Shown here: positions 1 through 7,927 of the stretch, in pieces
Layout of the letters: the number at the start of each line of letters is the position of its first letter
How positions within the stretch are numbered: the first letter of the stretch is position 1
DNA from: an uncultured Eubacteriales bacterium
GTDB taxonomy: Bacteria > Bacillota > Clostridia > Oscillospirales > CAG-272
Length of the DNA: 64,000 nt
Reading direction: 5' to 3'
Assembly (NCBI GenBank): GCA_934393265.1
Contig: CAKRQL010000013.1
Coordinates: 1-64,000, forward strand
Program-made: the position numbers and the translations under genes
The notes under the pieces: generated by a model
The model's database searches: none
What the model saw: the letters and a program-made list of their open reading frames with translations, nothing else
Told to the model about the DNA's origin: nothing

Positions 1-35
1 ATATGCGCCGGCTCGCCGGTGCGCAGTGAATAAAA

Positions 36-72
36 AAGGGAGAGGCTCCTCGCGGGTCTCTCCTTTGTTTTT
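36..72 (+). terminator. Rho-independent terminator of a gene left of the window
   Basis: A stem pairs 36-44 with 58-66 around a GC-containing loop and is followed by a T-rich stretch. A stop codon in an open frame lies just before it (TGA at 27-29, or TAA at 31-33 in another frame), so the first about 30 bases may be the tail of a rightward gene whose body is outside the window. That gene cannot be identified. Confidence 0.6.
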
Positions 73-115
73 GCGCCTTGCAATATCAACCTTGCCTTAT
101 TGATAGTCCATGCTA

Positions 116-246
116 TGCACGGCGGGACTTGCTCCCGCCGTACTTGGTAAAGCCTACCCGTGTATTAAAATTGATAGGTAAAAACACGGTGTAAGTCAAG
201 GTTCCCTCCGAGAGGGTGCTGGCGTCTAAGACGACTGAAGGAGCCC
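116..246. repeat. Dispersed intergenic repeat, copy A
   Basis: About 130 bp that reappears with substitutions at 51684-51808. Shared blocks in the same order are a CGGCGGGACTTGCTCCCGCCG-like palindrome, TTAAAATTGATAG, an imperfect palindrome around TCCCTCC(G)AGAGGG, and GACTGAAGGAGCC. Two hairpins can form, one from the CCCGCCG palindrome and one from GGTTCCCTC with GAGGG. No open frame is shared. It fills the gap between the terminator at 36-72 and the terminator of the sulfatase gene. The right end is fuzzy. It is probably a member of a genome-wide hairpin-repeat family. Confidence 0.7.
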
Positions 247-267
247 GCGGGCGTTATAGCTTACCGC

Positions 268-307
268 AAAAAAACAAGGCTACCCGCAGAGGATAACCTT
301 GTTTTTT
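268..307 (-). terminator. Terminator of the sulfatase-like gene
   Basis: On the - strand, AACCTTG pairs with CAAGG across a loop and is extended by an A-run/T-run pair. The - strand transcript ends in a run of T, about 15 bases after the stop codon of the gene at 322-2049. Confidence 0.75.
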
Positions 308-321
308 GTTTTGACACGCCG

Positions 322-2049
322 TCAGTCGTACCAGTCGCCTTTTATTTTTTTCTCCTCGGTGCGCTTTGCATTTTCGGGGTTGCGCGATGCTCCGGTGACG
401 AAAATCTCGCCGACGTAGACGCGGTCGTCAATATACCTAAAATAGATATATGAGCGCTTGTTGTCCTCGGGGGTCTTTGACAGAGGGGTGCCGAAGTCGT
501 AGCCGGTGAGCCCCTCTGAGTCGAATATCTCCGCCATTATCTGCGACTGTGCCACCGGGGAGTGCGACACCGGCGTTCTGCCGTAGTCTCCGCTCCGCTT
601 TACCATGAGCGCCGTTCGCCGCAGCTCCGAGCCCGCGGGGGCATGGTCACCCGTGATTATTATCGTTGCATTGTCGTAGAGCCCGTTTTTCTTCATATAG
701 TCGATGTAACGGTTGATTATTCTGAAGCTCTGGGTCATGCCTATCGTGTTGTCATATTTGCGCGATTCGTCTGTCAGCGGCTTGAAGTGTTCGTCTGTTA
801 TATACGGGTAGTGCGTCCCCGACGTATGAATAAATGAGAACTTCTTTTTGCAGGTGATACGGAATTCAAAATCGTCGGAGCTTATTTTGTCGTATATCGA
901 CTTGTTCAGCGTGTCGAATACCGGATTTTTGCTGTCGTATTTCACGACGCTTGCAAAGTTCTGCGAATTTACATTCCTGGCTATCCCGCGAAGCGGGGCA
1001 GGGAGGTTGTTTGCGAGGGCGAGCTCTGTCATCATTCCGAGCATCCAGCGAGGGTCCGAGAGCCTGATGCGCGTCACGGGCTCTGCGTTCGACACATAGT
1101 CGCGCATTGATGCTGCATTTTCATAGCCGTAATATGCGTCGATATAGAGACCTGTATCATATCCGTTTTCTTTCAGCGCGCGGAGGTACCTTGAGCTTTT
1201 ATAGGACGAGTCGATATATTCCTCCCGGCTCATGCCCTCGAGCGGTTTTTCAACACCCGTAAGCATGTAGACAACCGACGGGTAGGTTATCATGTACTTC
1301 GCTATGTTGTCGTCATAATACGTGAAGTCGCCGCGGTCGGGGAATATCTCGGGATGGTCACGCAGTGCCGCCGCGCTGAACTCCTCGTCACATCTGTCGA
1401 TAATAAATACGAAAACATTCGCCTCGGAGCCGAAGTCGCCGAGCCCGCGGTCGGAAAGAATATATTTTTTGTCCGTGCCGGAGGAGAAGATTGCCTTCCG
1501 GTTGTCTATTATTCCGACCGTTATGGGTATCGCCTGCATACCTATCGCCGTTACGGTGAGCACCGTCGCTACAAGGCGGAGAATATCGCCGTGCTTCTTT
1601 CGGAACAGGAGCTCCGCAAGCACCGCAATAACCACCGCCAGAACCCAGAGACAGACGCTTAATATTACCGCTCCGGACTCCGCCTCCTTGCCTCCGTCTC
1701 CGGATATGCTTTTCTCTGAAAGATAGGTGCTCTGTATCACCGCCATGACCGTCATCGCGACGGTGACAGAGCGGCAATATCCGTACACGCCCCGTGGGCA
1801 AAACACGAAAATCAGGTATATAACGAGGGCGCAGAGAAGCGCGGCGCCGAGCATGGGGAGAGCCACCGACCAAAGTGAAAAAAGCAGCTCCCGCGCATTT
1901 TTTACATAGATACTTACCGTCCCGAAGAACAGAACCGTGAGAGGAAGGGCAAGGGCGGAGAGCGCCGCCTGCGGCTCCGTCTCCCGTATTCTCTTCATAA
2001 AATATTTCGGAAAGCGCCGGAGACGCTCAAAAAATGGGCTTTTTGACAT
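322..2049 (-). CDS. Membrane-anchored sulfatase/phosphotransferase-fold protein
   Basis: A 575-residue protein. Its first about 180 residues form several hydrophobic membrane segments, followed by an extracytoplasmic domain of the alkaline phosphatase/sulfatase superfamily. Visible marks are NVFVFIIDRCDEEF, a metal-binding aspartate strand around residue 215; YPSVVYMLTG, where the nucleophile region sits in relatives; FSFIHTSGTHYPY; and ITGDHAP, the late metal-binding Asp/His pair. The family includes lipoteichoic acid synthases and phosphoethanolamine/phosphoglycerol transferases that decorate the envelope. I do not see the exact LtaS nucleophile motif, so the substrate stays open. An AAGGAA ribosome binding site precedes the ATG. 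It follows the kinase-like gene on the same strand after about 100 bp holding GC palindromes, so it could be co-transcribed or separate. Confidence 0.75.
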   Translation of the reverse strand: MSKSPFFERLRRFPKYFMKRIRETEPQAALSALALPLTVLFFGTVSIYVKNARELLFSLWSVALPMLGAALLCALVIYLIFVFCPRGVYGYCRSVTVAMTVMAVIQSTYLSEKSISGDGGKEAESGAVILSVCLWVLAVVIAVLAELLFRKKHGDILRLVATVLTVTAIGMQAIPITVGIIDNRKAIFSSGTDKKYILSDRGLGDFGSEANVFVFIIDRCDEEFSAAALRDHPEIFPDRGDFTYYDDNIAKYMITYPSVVYMLTGVEKPLEGMSREEYIDSSYKSSRYLRALKENGYDTGLYIDAYYGYENAASMRDYVSNAEPVTRIRLSDPRWMLGMMTELALANNLPAPLRGIARNVNSQNFASVVKYDSKNPVFDTLNKSIYDKISSDDFEFRITCKKKFSFIHTSGTHYPYITDEHFKPLTDESRKYDNTIGMTQSFRIINRYIDYMKKNGLYDNATIIITGDHAPAGSELRRTALMVKRSGDYGRTPVSHSPVAQSQIMAEIFDSEGLTGYDFGTPLSKTPEDNKRSYIYFRYIDDRVYVGEIFVTGASRNPENAKRTEEKKIKGDWYD

Positions 2050-2155
2050 GAGACAATTCCTTTTCTTTTACTTTTGCCCGGGCGTCGCCGGGCATGGCAA
2101 CCGCCCCGCAACCTCACGGCACGGGGCGGTGATCCGTAATCCGTCAAAGAGGAAA

Positions 2156-3088
2156 TCAATAGAGGTCCTCATATATTCCGCCGGAAATGAACTCGCGGAT
2201 AAGCGAGGTCTTTGGCACGAGCTCCGCGGGTATCTCCGTAACCTTATCGAGCGCGCGGCGCACAACTCCGGCATACGAGCTCTTCGCCACAATCTCATCG
2301 GTAAGCAGGCTTACCGCAAGATGCTTCATAACGCCGAGCTCAAACGAATGGAAGGTATTTATCTGAACGTCAGCCTCGCCCTTGAACGGGTAGAGATACC
2401 GGTCCTCGCCGTGCAGGACATCGTCCCAGACCGAGAGCGTGTGCTCTGCGTCGGCTCCGCGGTAGATGTTGTCGCGCACGAGACGGCGGACAAAGCGCGT
2501 CTTTCGCCCGGAGAGTATTCTCCGACCGTCGGAATTTACGTTTGTCGAGACGCTGACAAACAGCTTCAGCAGCTTCTCCTTAGGCAGACTGTCGGAGAGG
2601 CGCGGAGTTATCGCATGGAGCCCCTCTATGACAACACACCCGTTGTCAATAGGCGCGCACCTCGCGCTTGAAACTCTGCGCGCCACCTTGAAGTCATACC
2701 TGGGGAGCTCATACTCTTTCCCGTAGGCGATATTTTCCAGACATTTGTGCACCTCCGGGAGGTCGAGTGCCTCGAGACATTCGAGGTCCCTGTCCCCGTT
2801 AGGCAGACGCGGGTAGTCCGGGTCCGCGCTGTCGCGGTAGAAGTTGTCAAGAGAGATGACAGAGCAGGTCTCTCCGTGCGCCTTTATCGCGTCGGACAGG
2901 AGATTTGCGGTCGTCGTCTTTCCGGAGCCGGAGGGACCGGCGAGAAGAATTATCCGTATGTTTTTGTTCTCTGCGACCCGGTCGGCGAGCGACATGACGC
3001 AGTCCCTGTATCTTTCCTCGGCTTCGCGCACCATTTTCTCGGGCGACGCCGCTTCCTTGTTGAGTTCTTTTAACGTAATTTCAGCCAT
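2156..3088 (-). CDS. Uridine kinase-like P-loop nucleoside kinase
   Basis: A 310-residue protein of the uridine kinase/phosphoribulokinase fold. The Walker A motif GPSGSGKTT lies near residue 51, followed by the ISLDNFYRD substrate strand, PRYDF, and VIEGLHAITP, the Walker B-like region of uridine kinases. In many Clostridia the related protein is about 550 residues, with an N-terminal TGS/threonyl-tRNA-synthetase-like part. Here only the kinase half plus about 40 helical residues at the start is present, so this is a short form. It phosphorylates a nucleoside or similar substrate with ATP by homology, but the exact substrate is unknown. A bona fide Udk is encoded separately at 35903-36538, so this paralogue probably has another role. 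AAGGAG precedes the ATG. Confidence 0.75.
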   Translation of the reverse strand: MAEITLKELNKEAASPEKMVREAEERYRDCVMSLADRVAENKNIRIILLAGPSGSGKTTTANLLSDAIKAHGETCSVISLDNFYRDSADPDYPRLPNGDRDLECLEALDLPEVHKCLENIAYGKEYELPRYDFKVARRVSSARCAPIDNGCVVIEGLHAITPRLSDSLPKEKLLKLFVSVSTNVNSDGRRILSGRKTRFVRRLVRDNIYRGADAEHTLSVWDDVLHGEDRYLYPFKGEADVQINTFHSFELGVMKHLAVSLLTDEIVAKSSYAGVVRRALDKVTEIPAELVPKTSLIREFISGGIYEDLY

Positions 3089-3132
3089 TGGTGTTCTCCT
3101 TTTTTCGCCCTCCTCGGGCAGAGCGTTATTTC

Positions 3133-3161
3133 AGTATACCACATATATTCCGGATTTGCAA
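3133..3161 (-). promoter_or_regulatory. Sigma-A type promoter of the kinase-like gene
   Basis: On the - strand, TTGCAA (3161-3156) and TATACT (3138-3133) are separated by 17 bases, about 45 bases upstream of the start codon. Confidence 0.7.
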
Positions 3162-3330
3162 GAAAAATTATGAAATTGTTACAAAAAATTTATAGCTCTG
3201 ATTGCTTTTAGGTATAAAAATGCCGAAACAGCGTTCAGCTGTATGAAAAATCCGCTCCACACCGCACGAAAAGATGCAGGAAATAACCGGAAATGCTCTC
3301 CGGCGACTTATCTTGTCTACTCTGCCGCCC

Positions 3331-3359
3331 TTGACAATCGCGCGGGCGTGTGATAGAAT
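3331..3359 (+). promoter_or_regulatory. Sigma-A type promoter of prfC
   Basis: TTGACA (3331-3336), a 17-base spacer, then TAGAAT (3354-3359). The leader that follows holds two short hairpins, GCCCGC/GCGGGC at 3375-3391 and TGCTGTC/GACAGCA at 3406-3422, before the prfC start. The rest of the 3089-3445 gap shows nothing else recognisable. Confidence 0.8.
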
Positions 3360-3445
3360 AAATTGTTAATTTATGCCCGCGCTGCGCGGGCGGGAGACAA
3401 AATTATGCTGTCGGCGACAGCAGAAAACATCGGACGGAATAACGG

Positions 3446-5053
3446 ATGGATTTTACAAGGGAAATAGACAGGCGGCGTACCTTCGCCATAATCTCACACC
3501 CCGACGCGGGTAAAACGACACTTACGGAAAAGCTGCTGCTTTACGGCGGCGCGATACAGTCCGCCGGCTCGGTAAAGGGGAAGCAGTCGGATAAGCACGC
3601 GGTCTCCGACTGGATGGACCTCGAAAAGCAGAGAGGTATATCAATAACCTCCTCGGTTCTCCAGTTTGAGTACGAGGGCTTCTGCATAAATATCCTCGAC
3701 ACACCGGGACATCAGGATTTCTCGGAGGACACCTACCGTACTCTCATGGCGGCGGACAGCGCGGTCATGGTCATAGATGCCGCAAAGGGTATAGAGCCCC
3801 AGACCCGCAAGCTCTTCAGGGTCTGCGCCATGCGCGACATCCCGATTTTCACGTTCATAAACAAAATGGACCGCGAGGCGCGCGACCCGTTCGACCTGCT
3901 CGACGAGCTCGAGCACGAGTTCGGCATAGGGACCTATGCCATGAACTGGCCTATCGGCTGCGGGCAGAGCTTTAAGGGGGTCTACGATCGGGAGGCACGG
4001 CAGATACTCTCATTTGACGACTCGCACAGGGGAAGAGAGCGCATCCACGGCGTAAACTGCGATATAACCGACACCGAAAAGCTCGATGACCTGATAGGCG
4101 AGCGGCTCCGGCGTGAGCTCTGCGAGCAGGTGGAGCTCCTTGACGGTGCGTCGTTCGACTTCGACCTTGATAAGGTCAGACACGGAAAGCTCTCTCCGGT
4201 GTTCTTCGGCTCGGCTCTCAATAACTTCGGCGTTGAGCCGTTCCTTGAGCACTTCCTCCGAATGACCACATCCCCCCTGCCGCGCCGCGCGGGAGATCAG
4301 ATAATAGACCCGAAGTCGGAGGAGTTCTCTGCCTTCGTATTCAAAATACAGGCGAACATGAACAAGGCGCACCGCGACAGGATAGCATTTATGAGAATAT
4401 GCTCCGGGCGCTTTGAGCGTTCGCGCGAGTACTACCATGTCCAGGAGGACAAGTCCTTCCGCCTCTCACAGCCGCAGCAGATGATGGCGGCAGAGCGCGA
4501 GGTTATCGACGAGGCGTATGCCGGAGATATAATAGGCGCCTTTGACCCCGGCGTGTTTTCAATAGGCGATACGGTGTGCGAGCGCGGAATGAAGATAAAA
4601 TTCGACGGAATACCGACCTTCGCGCCGGAGCACTTTGCGATAGTCGAGCAGGTTGACTCCATGAAGCGCAAGCAGTTTGCAAAGGGGATGAACCAGATAG
4701 CCCAGGAGGGCGCGATACAGATATTCTTCGAGCCGGATTCCGGTCTCGAGCGGGTTATGGTCGGCGTCGTCGGCGTTCTGCAGCTTGAGGTGCTTGAATA
4801 CAGACTGAAAAACGAGTACGGCTGTGATATGAGAAGATCCGACACAGCTTATACCCAGATACGCCGTATAGCCGACCCGGACGTCGACCCGAAGCGGCTG
4901 AAGCTGTCGCACGACACAAAATGGCTCCGCGATTACCGCGGCAGAAATATTCTTCTCTTTACCTCCGAGTGGGCGATAAACTGGGTTCTCGAGGATAACC
5001 CCGGGCTCCGCCTCGCGGAGTTCAACGAGAACGGCTTTGACGACGAAAAATAA
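3446..5053 (+). CDS. prfC: Peptide chain release factor 3
   Basis: A 535-residue translational GTPase that recycles class I release factors from the ribosome after peptide release. G-domain motifs are all visible: SHPDAGKTTL (G1, about residues 17-26), DTPGHQDFSEDTYRTL (G3) and NKMDREARDP (G4). The RF3-type pattern of SDWMDLEKQRGISITSSVLQF in switch I also fits, and the length is normal for the family (about 530). The ATG is preceded by a weak GGACGG-type binding site and a hairpin-containing leader. trmB follows after 56 bp on the same strand, so the two may share a transcript. RF3 is not universal in bacteria, so its presence is mildly informative. Confidence 0.95.
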   Translation: MDFTREIDRRRTFAIISHPDAGKTTLTEKLLLYGGAIQSAGSVKGKQSDKHAVSDWMDLEKQRGISITSSVLQFEYEGFCINILDTPGHQDFSEDTYRTLMAADSAVMVIDAAKGIEPQTRKLFRVCAMRDIPIFTFINKMDREARDPFDLLDELEHEFGIGTYAMNWPIGCGQSFKGVYDREARQILSFDDSHRGRERIHGVNCDITDTEKLDDLIGERLRRELCEQVELLDGASFDFDLDKVRHGKLSPVFFGSALNNFGVEPFLEHFLRMTTSPLPRRAGDQIIDPKSEEFSAFVFKIQANMNKAHRDRIAFMRICSGRFERSREYYHVQEDKSFRLSQPQQMMAAEREVIDEAYAGDIIGAFDPGVFSIGDTVCERGMKIKFDGIPTFAPEHFAIVEQVDSMKRKQFAKGMNQIAQEGAIQIFFEPDSGLERVMVGVVGVLQLEVLEYRLKNEYGCDMRRSDTAYTQIRRIADPDVDPKRLKLSHDTKWLRDYRGRNILLFTSEWAINWVLEDNPGLRLAEFNENGFDDEK

Positions 5054-5109
5054 TCCCGGTGCCGCCGGGGGAATACCCGTGAAAATCGTACACGGGTGCA
5101 GGTGATACT

Positions 5110-5853
5110 ATGAGAATGAGAAAAAAGAAAAACTCCGCTGAGCGTCTTTGCGGAGTGTCCGCCTATCTTCTTGACATTCCGGCGGAGCCGTATAGAGAGC
5201 CACAGGCGGCTTTCGGGGATTTTGACGAAACTTTTCTTGAAATAGGGGCAGGAAAGGGCGGCTTTGCCTGCGAGATGGCGAGGAGAAACCCCCGCGCCGC
5301 ATATTTCGCCATGGAGCGCGTCGCGGACTGCGTTCTCCTCGCGGCGGAGCTCGCGGCGAGGCGTTCCGCCGAAAGACCGGACAATCTCAGGTTTATGAAC
5401 GGCAGGGCAGAGGAGCTCGCGCTGTGGTTTGCCCCCGGGACGGTAGACAGAATATTTCTGAACTTCTCCGACCCGTGGCAGAAAAAAGGATATGCAAAGC
5501 GCAGGCTCACCTACCGCGATTACCTCTCGCTTTACTTCACGCTTCTTTGCGACGGCGGGAGCCTCACTTTCAAGACGGATAATCTGCCCCTCTTTGAGTT
5601 CACCCTCTCGGAGTGCGCGCAGGTGGGTCTGACGCCGGATATTGTCACCTACGACCTCCACTCATCCCCGTATGCCGAGGGTAATGTCATGACCGAGTAT
5701 GAACGGAATTTTACCGAGCAGGGAATGAAGATAAACATGCTCCGCGTGACAAAGCCGGCAGGATATGTGCCGCCCGTCCCTGAGGATATCTTCGGTGCAA
5801 AGCGAAGGCGAAGCGAAATCGAAAAGAAACGGGAAACGGCGGAAAAAGACTGA
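5110..5853 (+). CDS. trmB: tRNA (guanine-N7-)-methyltransferase
   Basis: A 247-residue SAM-dependent enzyme that methylates N7 of G46 in the tRNA variable loop. The SAM-binding motif FLEIGAGKGGFA lies near residues 40-51, and the family signature NFSDPWQKKGYAKRRLT lies near residues 117-133. The first about 10 residues are very basic. The tail after residue 215 (KRRRSEIEKKRE) is a charged extension. AGGTGA precedes the ATG. The gene sits between prfC and the RadC-like gene in a translation/repair cluster. Confidence 0.93.
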   Translation: MRMRKKKNSAERLCGVSAYLLDIPAEPYREPQAAFGDFDETFLEIGAGKGGFACEMARRNPRAAYFAMERVADCVLLAAELAARRSAERPDNLRFMNGRAEELALWFAPGTVDRIFLNFSDPWQKKGYAKRRLTYRDYLSLYFTLLCDGGSLTFKTDNLPLFEFTLSECAQVGLTPDIVTYDLHSSPYAEGNVMTEYERNFTEQGMKINMLRVTKPAGYVPPVPEDIFGAKRRRSEIEKKRETAEKD

Positions 5854-5941
5854 AAACATCGGATTTTGTAAACAACTATTGACATATTGAGTGATAACTG
5901 CGGCGCGGAATTACCGTCTCGCGGAGAAAGGAGCTGCCTGT

Positions 5942-7306
5942 ATGCCCGGTATACACGAGGGTCACCGCGACAGAATGAGAGAGAAATTCCGGGATTTCGG
6001 TCCCGGCGTTTTCCATGACCATGAGCTCCTTGAAATGCTCCTTTACAGCGTCATACCGCTCCGCGATACCAACCCGCTTGCAAAGCAGCTTATAGCCTCG
6101 CTCGGCGGGCTCCGCTCCGTGCTTGAATGCGGAAGAGAGCGGCTTATGCAGGTGCCGGGAGTGGGGAAGCGCGTCGCGGAATTTCTCACCGACTGCGGGA
6201 GAGTCGCCGCGGCAATGTCCGGAGACTGCATACGCCCGCTCCCTCTGTCGGAGCCGTTTGACGATTACGACGCCCTCGGGCGGAATATTGCCGCGTCGCT
6301 TGCCGACTGTCACGAGTATTGCGTATATCTGCTTCTCTTTGACAATTCGATGCGTCTGCTTGACGTCAATATAATGAACAGGTGCGACTTCGGCTCCGCC
6401 GCGATACACCCGTCCGCATTTGCCGACGCGGCTGTCAGTGCGGGTGCTGCCGCCGCTGTCATAGCGCACACTCACCCGTACGGTCCGGCTTTCCCGAGCA
6501 GCTCCGACAGAGAGTCGAACAACGCGGTAGCGCGGGCACTCTTCGGTATCGGGGTCACCCTTGTCGAGCACTATATAATCTCCGGCGGAGAGTACGTCGG
6601 AATGATATATCACCTTTCCGAGTTCGGGAACAGGTCCCGCTCAACCCTCTGTGCAAGCGACGAAAGACTGATACACGATATGCTCATACACCCGACCCCG
6701 TGTACCGATATTACCTACAGCTACCCGTATGTTCTGCGCGCTCTCACATATAGTATGAGCCGTGAGGCGGCGGCATTCGCCGCAGAGCGGGTGTCGCTCG
6801 CCATGCCGCGCCTTACCGACATCGTTTCGGGCGACATGTATGCGCTCGAGGAGCTGATAGGGCTCCGCGCCGCCGTTTACATCCGTCTTTTGCCGGCTCT
6901 GCGCTCGCGCTCGCTCGGTGAGGGCTTCCGCTTCGGAGTCCGGCACAGTGAGGAGGAGATAAAGAAATACCTTGTTTCGGTATTCTTCGGTGAGAGCGAG
7001 GAGCGCGTCTGCGCCCTGCTTTACGACGGACAGGACAGAGTTATGAGCCGTCACGGAGTCGGCGAGGGGATAGTGAATTCCTCGGTGATACTCGCCAGAA
7101 AGCTTGTCGAAATCTGCCGCACCCGCCGCGCCGCCGGGGTAGTCATAGCACATAATCACCCGAACGGAAAGACCGAGCCGTCGGATGCCGATATCACGAC
7201 GACCGGCAGACTTATTGACCTGCTTGCGACCTGCGGCACAAAGCTCATTGCGCATTATGTCGTTGCAGGCGACAGCATAAAGAAAATAAAATTGCCGGAA
7301 GGATAA
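5942..7306 (+). CDS. radC: Tandem double-RadC (JAB/MPN domain) protein
   Basis: A 454-residue protein counted from ATG 5942, which follows GAAAGGAG; an upstream in-frame GTG at 5891 lacks such a site. The family norm is about 225 residues. The first half is a standard RadC/UPF0758 protein: N-terminal helices, a helix-hairpin-helix (MQVPGVGKRVAEF) and a JAMM motif HTHP..SSSD (His176, His178, Asp189). The second half repeats the plan in diverged form, with a weak helical part and then a second intact JAMM motif HNHPNG..SDAD (His404, His406, Asp417). JAMM motifs bind zinc in deubiquitinase-like enzymes. RadC was named for DNA repair, but its true role is unsettled. Both metal sites being kept suggests a working pseudo-dimer. 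Confidence 0.9.
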   Translation: MPGIHEGHRDRMREKFRDFGPGVFHDHELLEMLLYSVIPLRDTNPLAKQLIASLGGLRSVLECGRERLMQVPGVGKRVAEFLTDCGRVAAAMSGDCIRPLPLSEPFDDYDALGRNIAASLADCHEYCVYLLLFDNSMRLLDVNIMNRCDFGSAAIHPSAFADAAVSAGAAAAVIAHTHPYGPAFPSSSDRESNNAVARALFGIGVTLVEHYIISGGEYVGMIYHLSEFGNRSRSTLCASDERLIHDMLIHPTPCTDITYSYPYVLRALTYSMSREAAAFAAERVSLAMPRLTDIVSGDMYALEELIGLRAAVYIRLLPALRSRSLGEGFRFGVRHSEEEIKKYLVSVFFGESEERVCALLYDGQDRVMSRHGVGEGIVNSSVILARKLVEICRTRRAAGVVIAHNHPNGKTEPSDADITTTGRLIDLLATCGTKLIAHYVVAGDSIKKIKLPEG

Positions 7307-7408
7307 ACTGCCGGCGACCGTCCCGGAACCGCCGTAAACAGGCGGAGAGCCGACACGGAACCCGGACAGACTTATATCAGCCGTCACGACACGACCCGTC
7401 ACCTGCGG

Positions 7409-7433
7409 AGCCGTCGCCGGGGCGGCTTTTTTC
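7409..7433 (+). terminator. Probable terminator after the RadC gene
   Basis: AGCCG (7409-7413) pairs with CGGCT (7423-7427) over a GC loop, directly followed by six T. The stem is short. The 100 bp before it and the 110 bp after it show no gene; TTCTGCACAAA occurs twice, at about 7443-7453 and 7501-7511. Confidence 0.5.
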
Positions 7434-7541
7434 GGATTTTTTCCGTTCTGCACAAATTCTCCGGCATATAGTGCGGGGCAGAATACATTGACTTTGGCCC
7501 TTCTGCACAAAATAAAAGTTAAAAATTTTTTTAATAAGCCC

Positions 7542-7569
7542 TTGACAAATTTATTTTTTCCATTATAAT
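7542..7569 (+). promoter_or_regulatory. Promoter of rpoBC
   Basis: TTGACA (7542-7547), a 16-base spacer and TATAAT (7564-7569), inside an AT-rich block in which TATAAT recurs at 7572-7577 and 7582-7587. This places transcription start about 350 bases before rpoB. Confidence 0.8.
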
Positions 7570-7574
7570 ATTAT

Positions 7575-7927
7575 AATGCATTATAATTGCTTGTACTATG
7601 GGGAAGTTATGCTCTTTTCACAGGTAAAAAGGGATTTTTTACCTGAAAAGTCTCCATATTTCAGCCTTTTTCTGTGATTTTCGACTTTCTCCGGATTTTG
7701 CGTTCTCCGTTTTACCGGCGCACCGTCGCGCCGTGGAGAGCGCCGCAATGCGGAGGATCGGCGCCGGGAGATATTTTTCCGCTTCCTCCCGCTGCCGCGC
7801 AGGTTCCACAAGGTGCGTCGGATGACAGTCTGCACGGGCGGCGTGCGGCTGATTCGCTATGGTGTCGGTCGGTACATGACACCGCAAGAGAAAACACAAA
7901 TTTTCAGAAACGGAGTGATTCTATTTT
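7575..7927 (+). promoter_or_regulatory. Long untranslated leader of rpoB with hairpins
   Basis: About 350 bases between the promoter and rpoB with no convincing open frame. It holds a perfect 10-bp hairpin, CAGGTAAAAA (7621-7630) with TTTTTACCTG (7636-7645), and a GGTGTC/GACACC hairpin (7861-7883) close to the ribosome binding site. rplJ and rplL, which often precede rpoB, are absent here, so this leader may be where RNA polymerase subunit synthesis is controlled. No known leader family was recognised. Confidence 0.5.

Noticed and set aside
322..2049. Firm call as lipoteichoic acid synthase
   Set aside because: The fold and topology fit, but the LtaS-type nucleophile motif is not clear, so only the superfamily is assigned.
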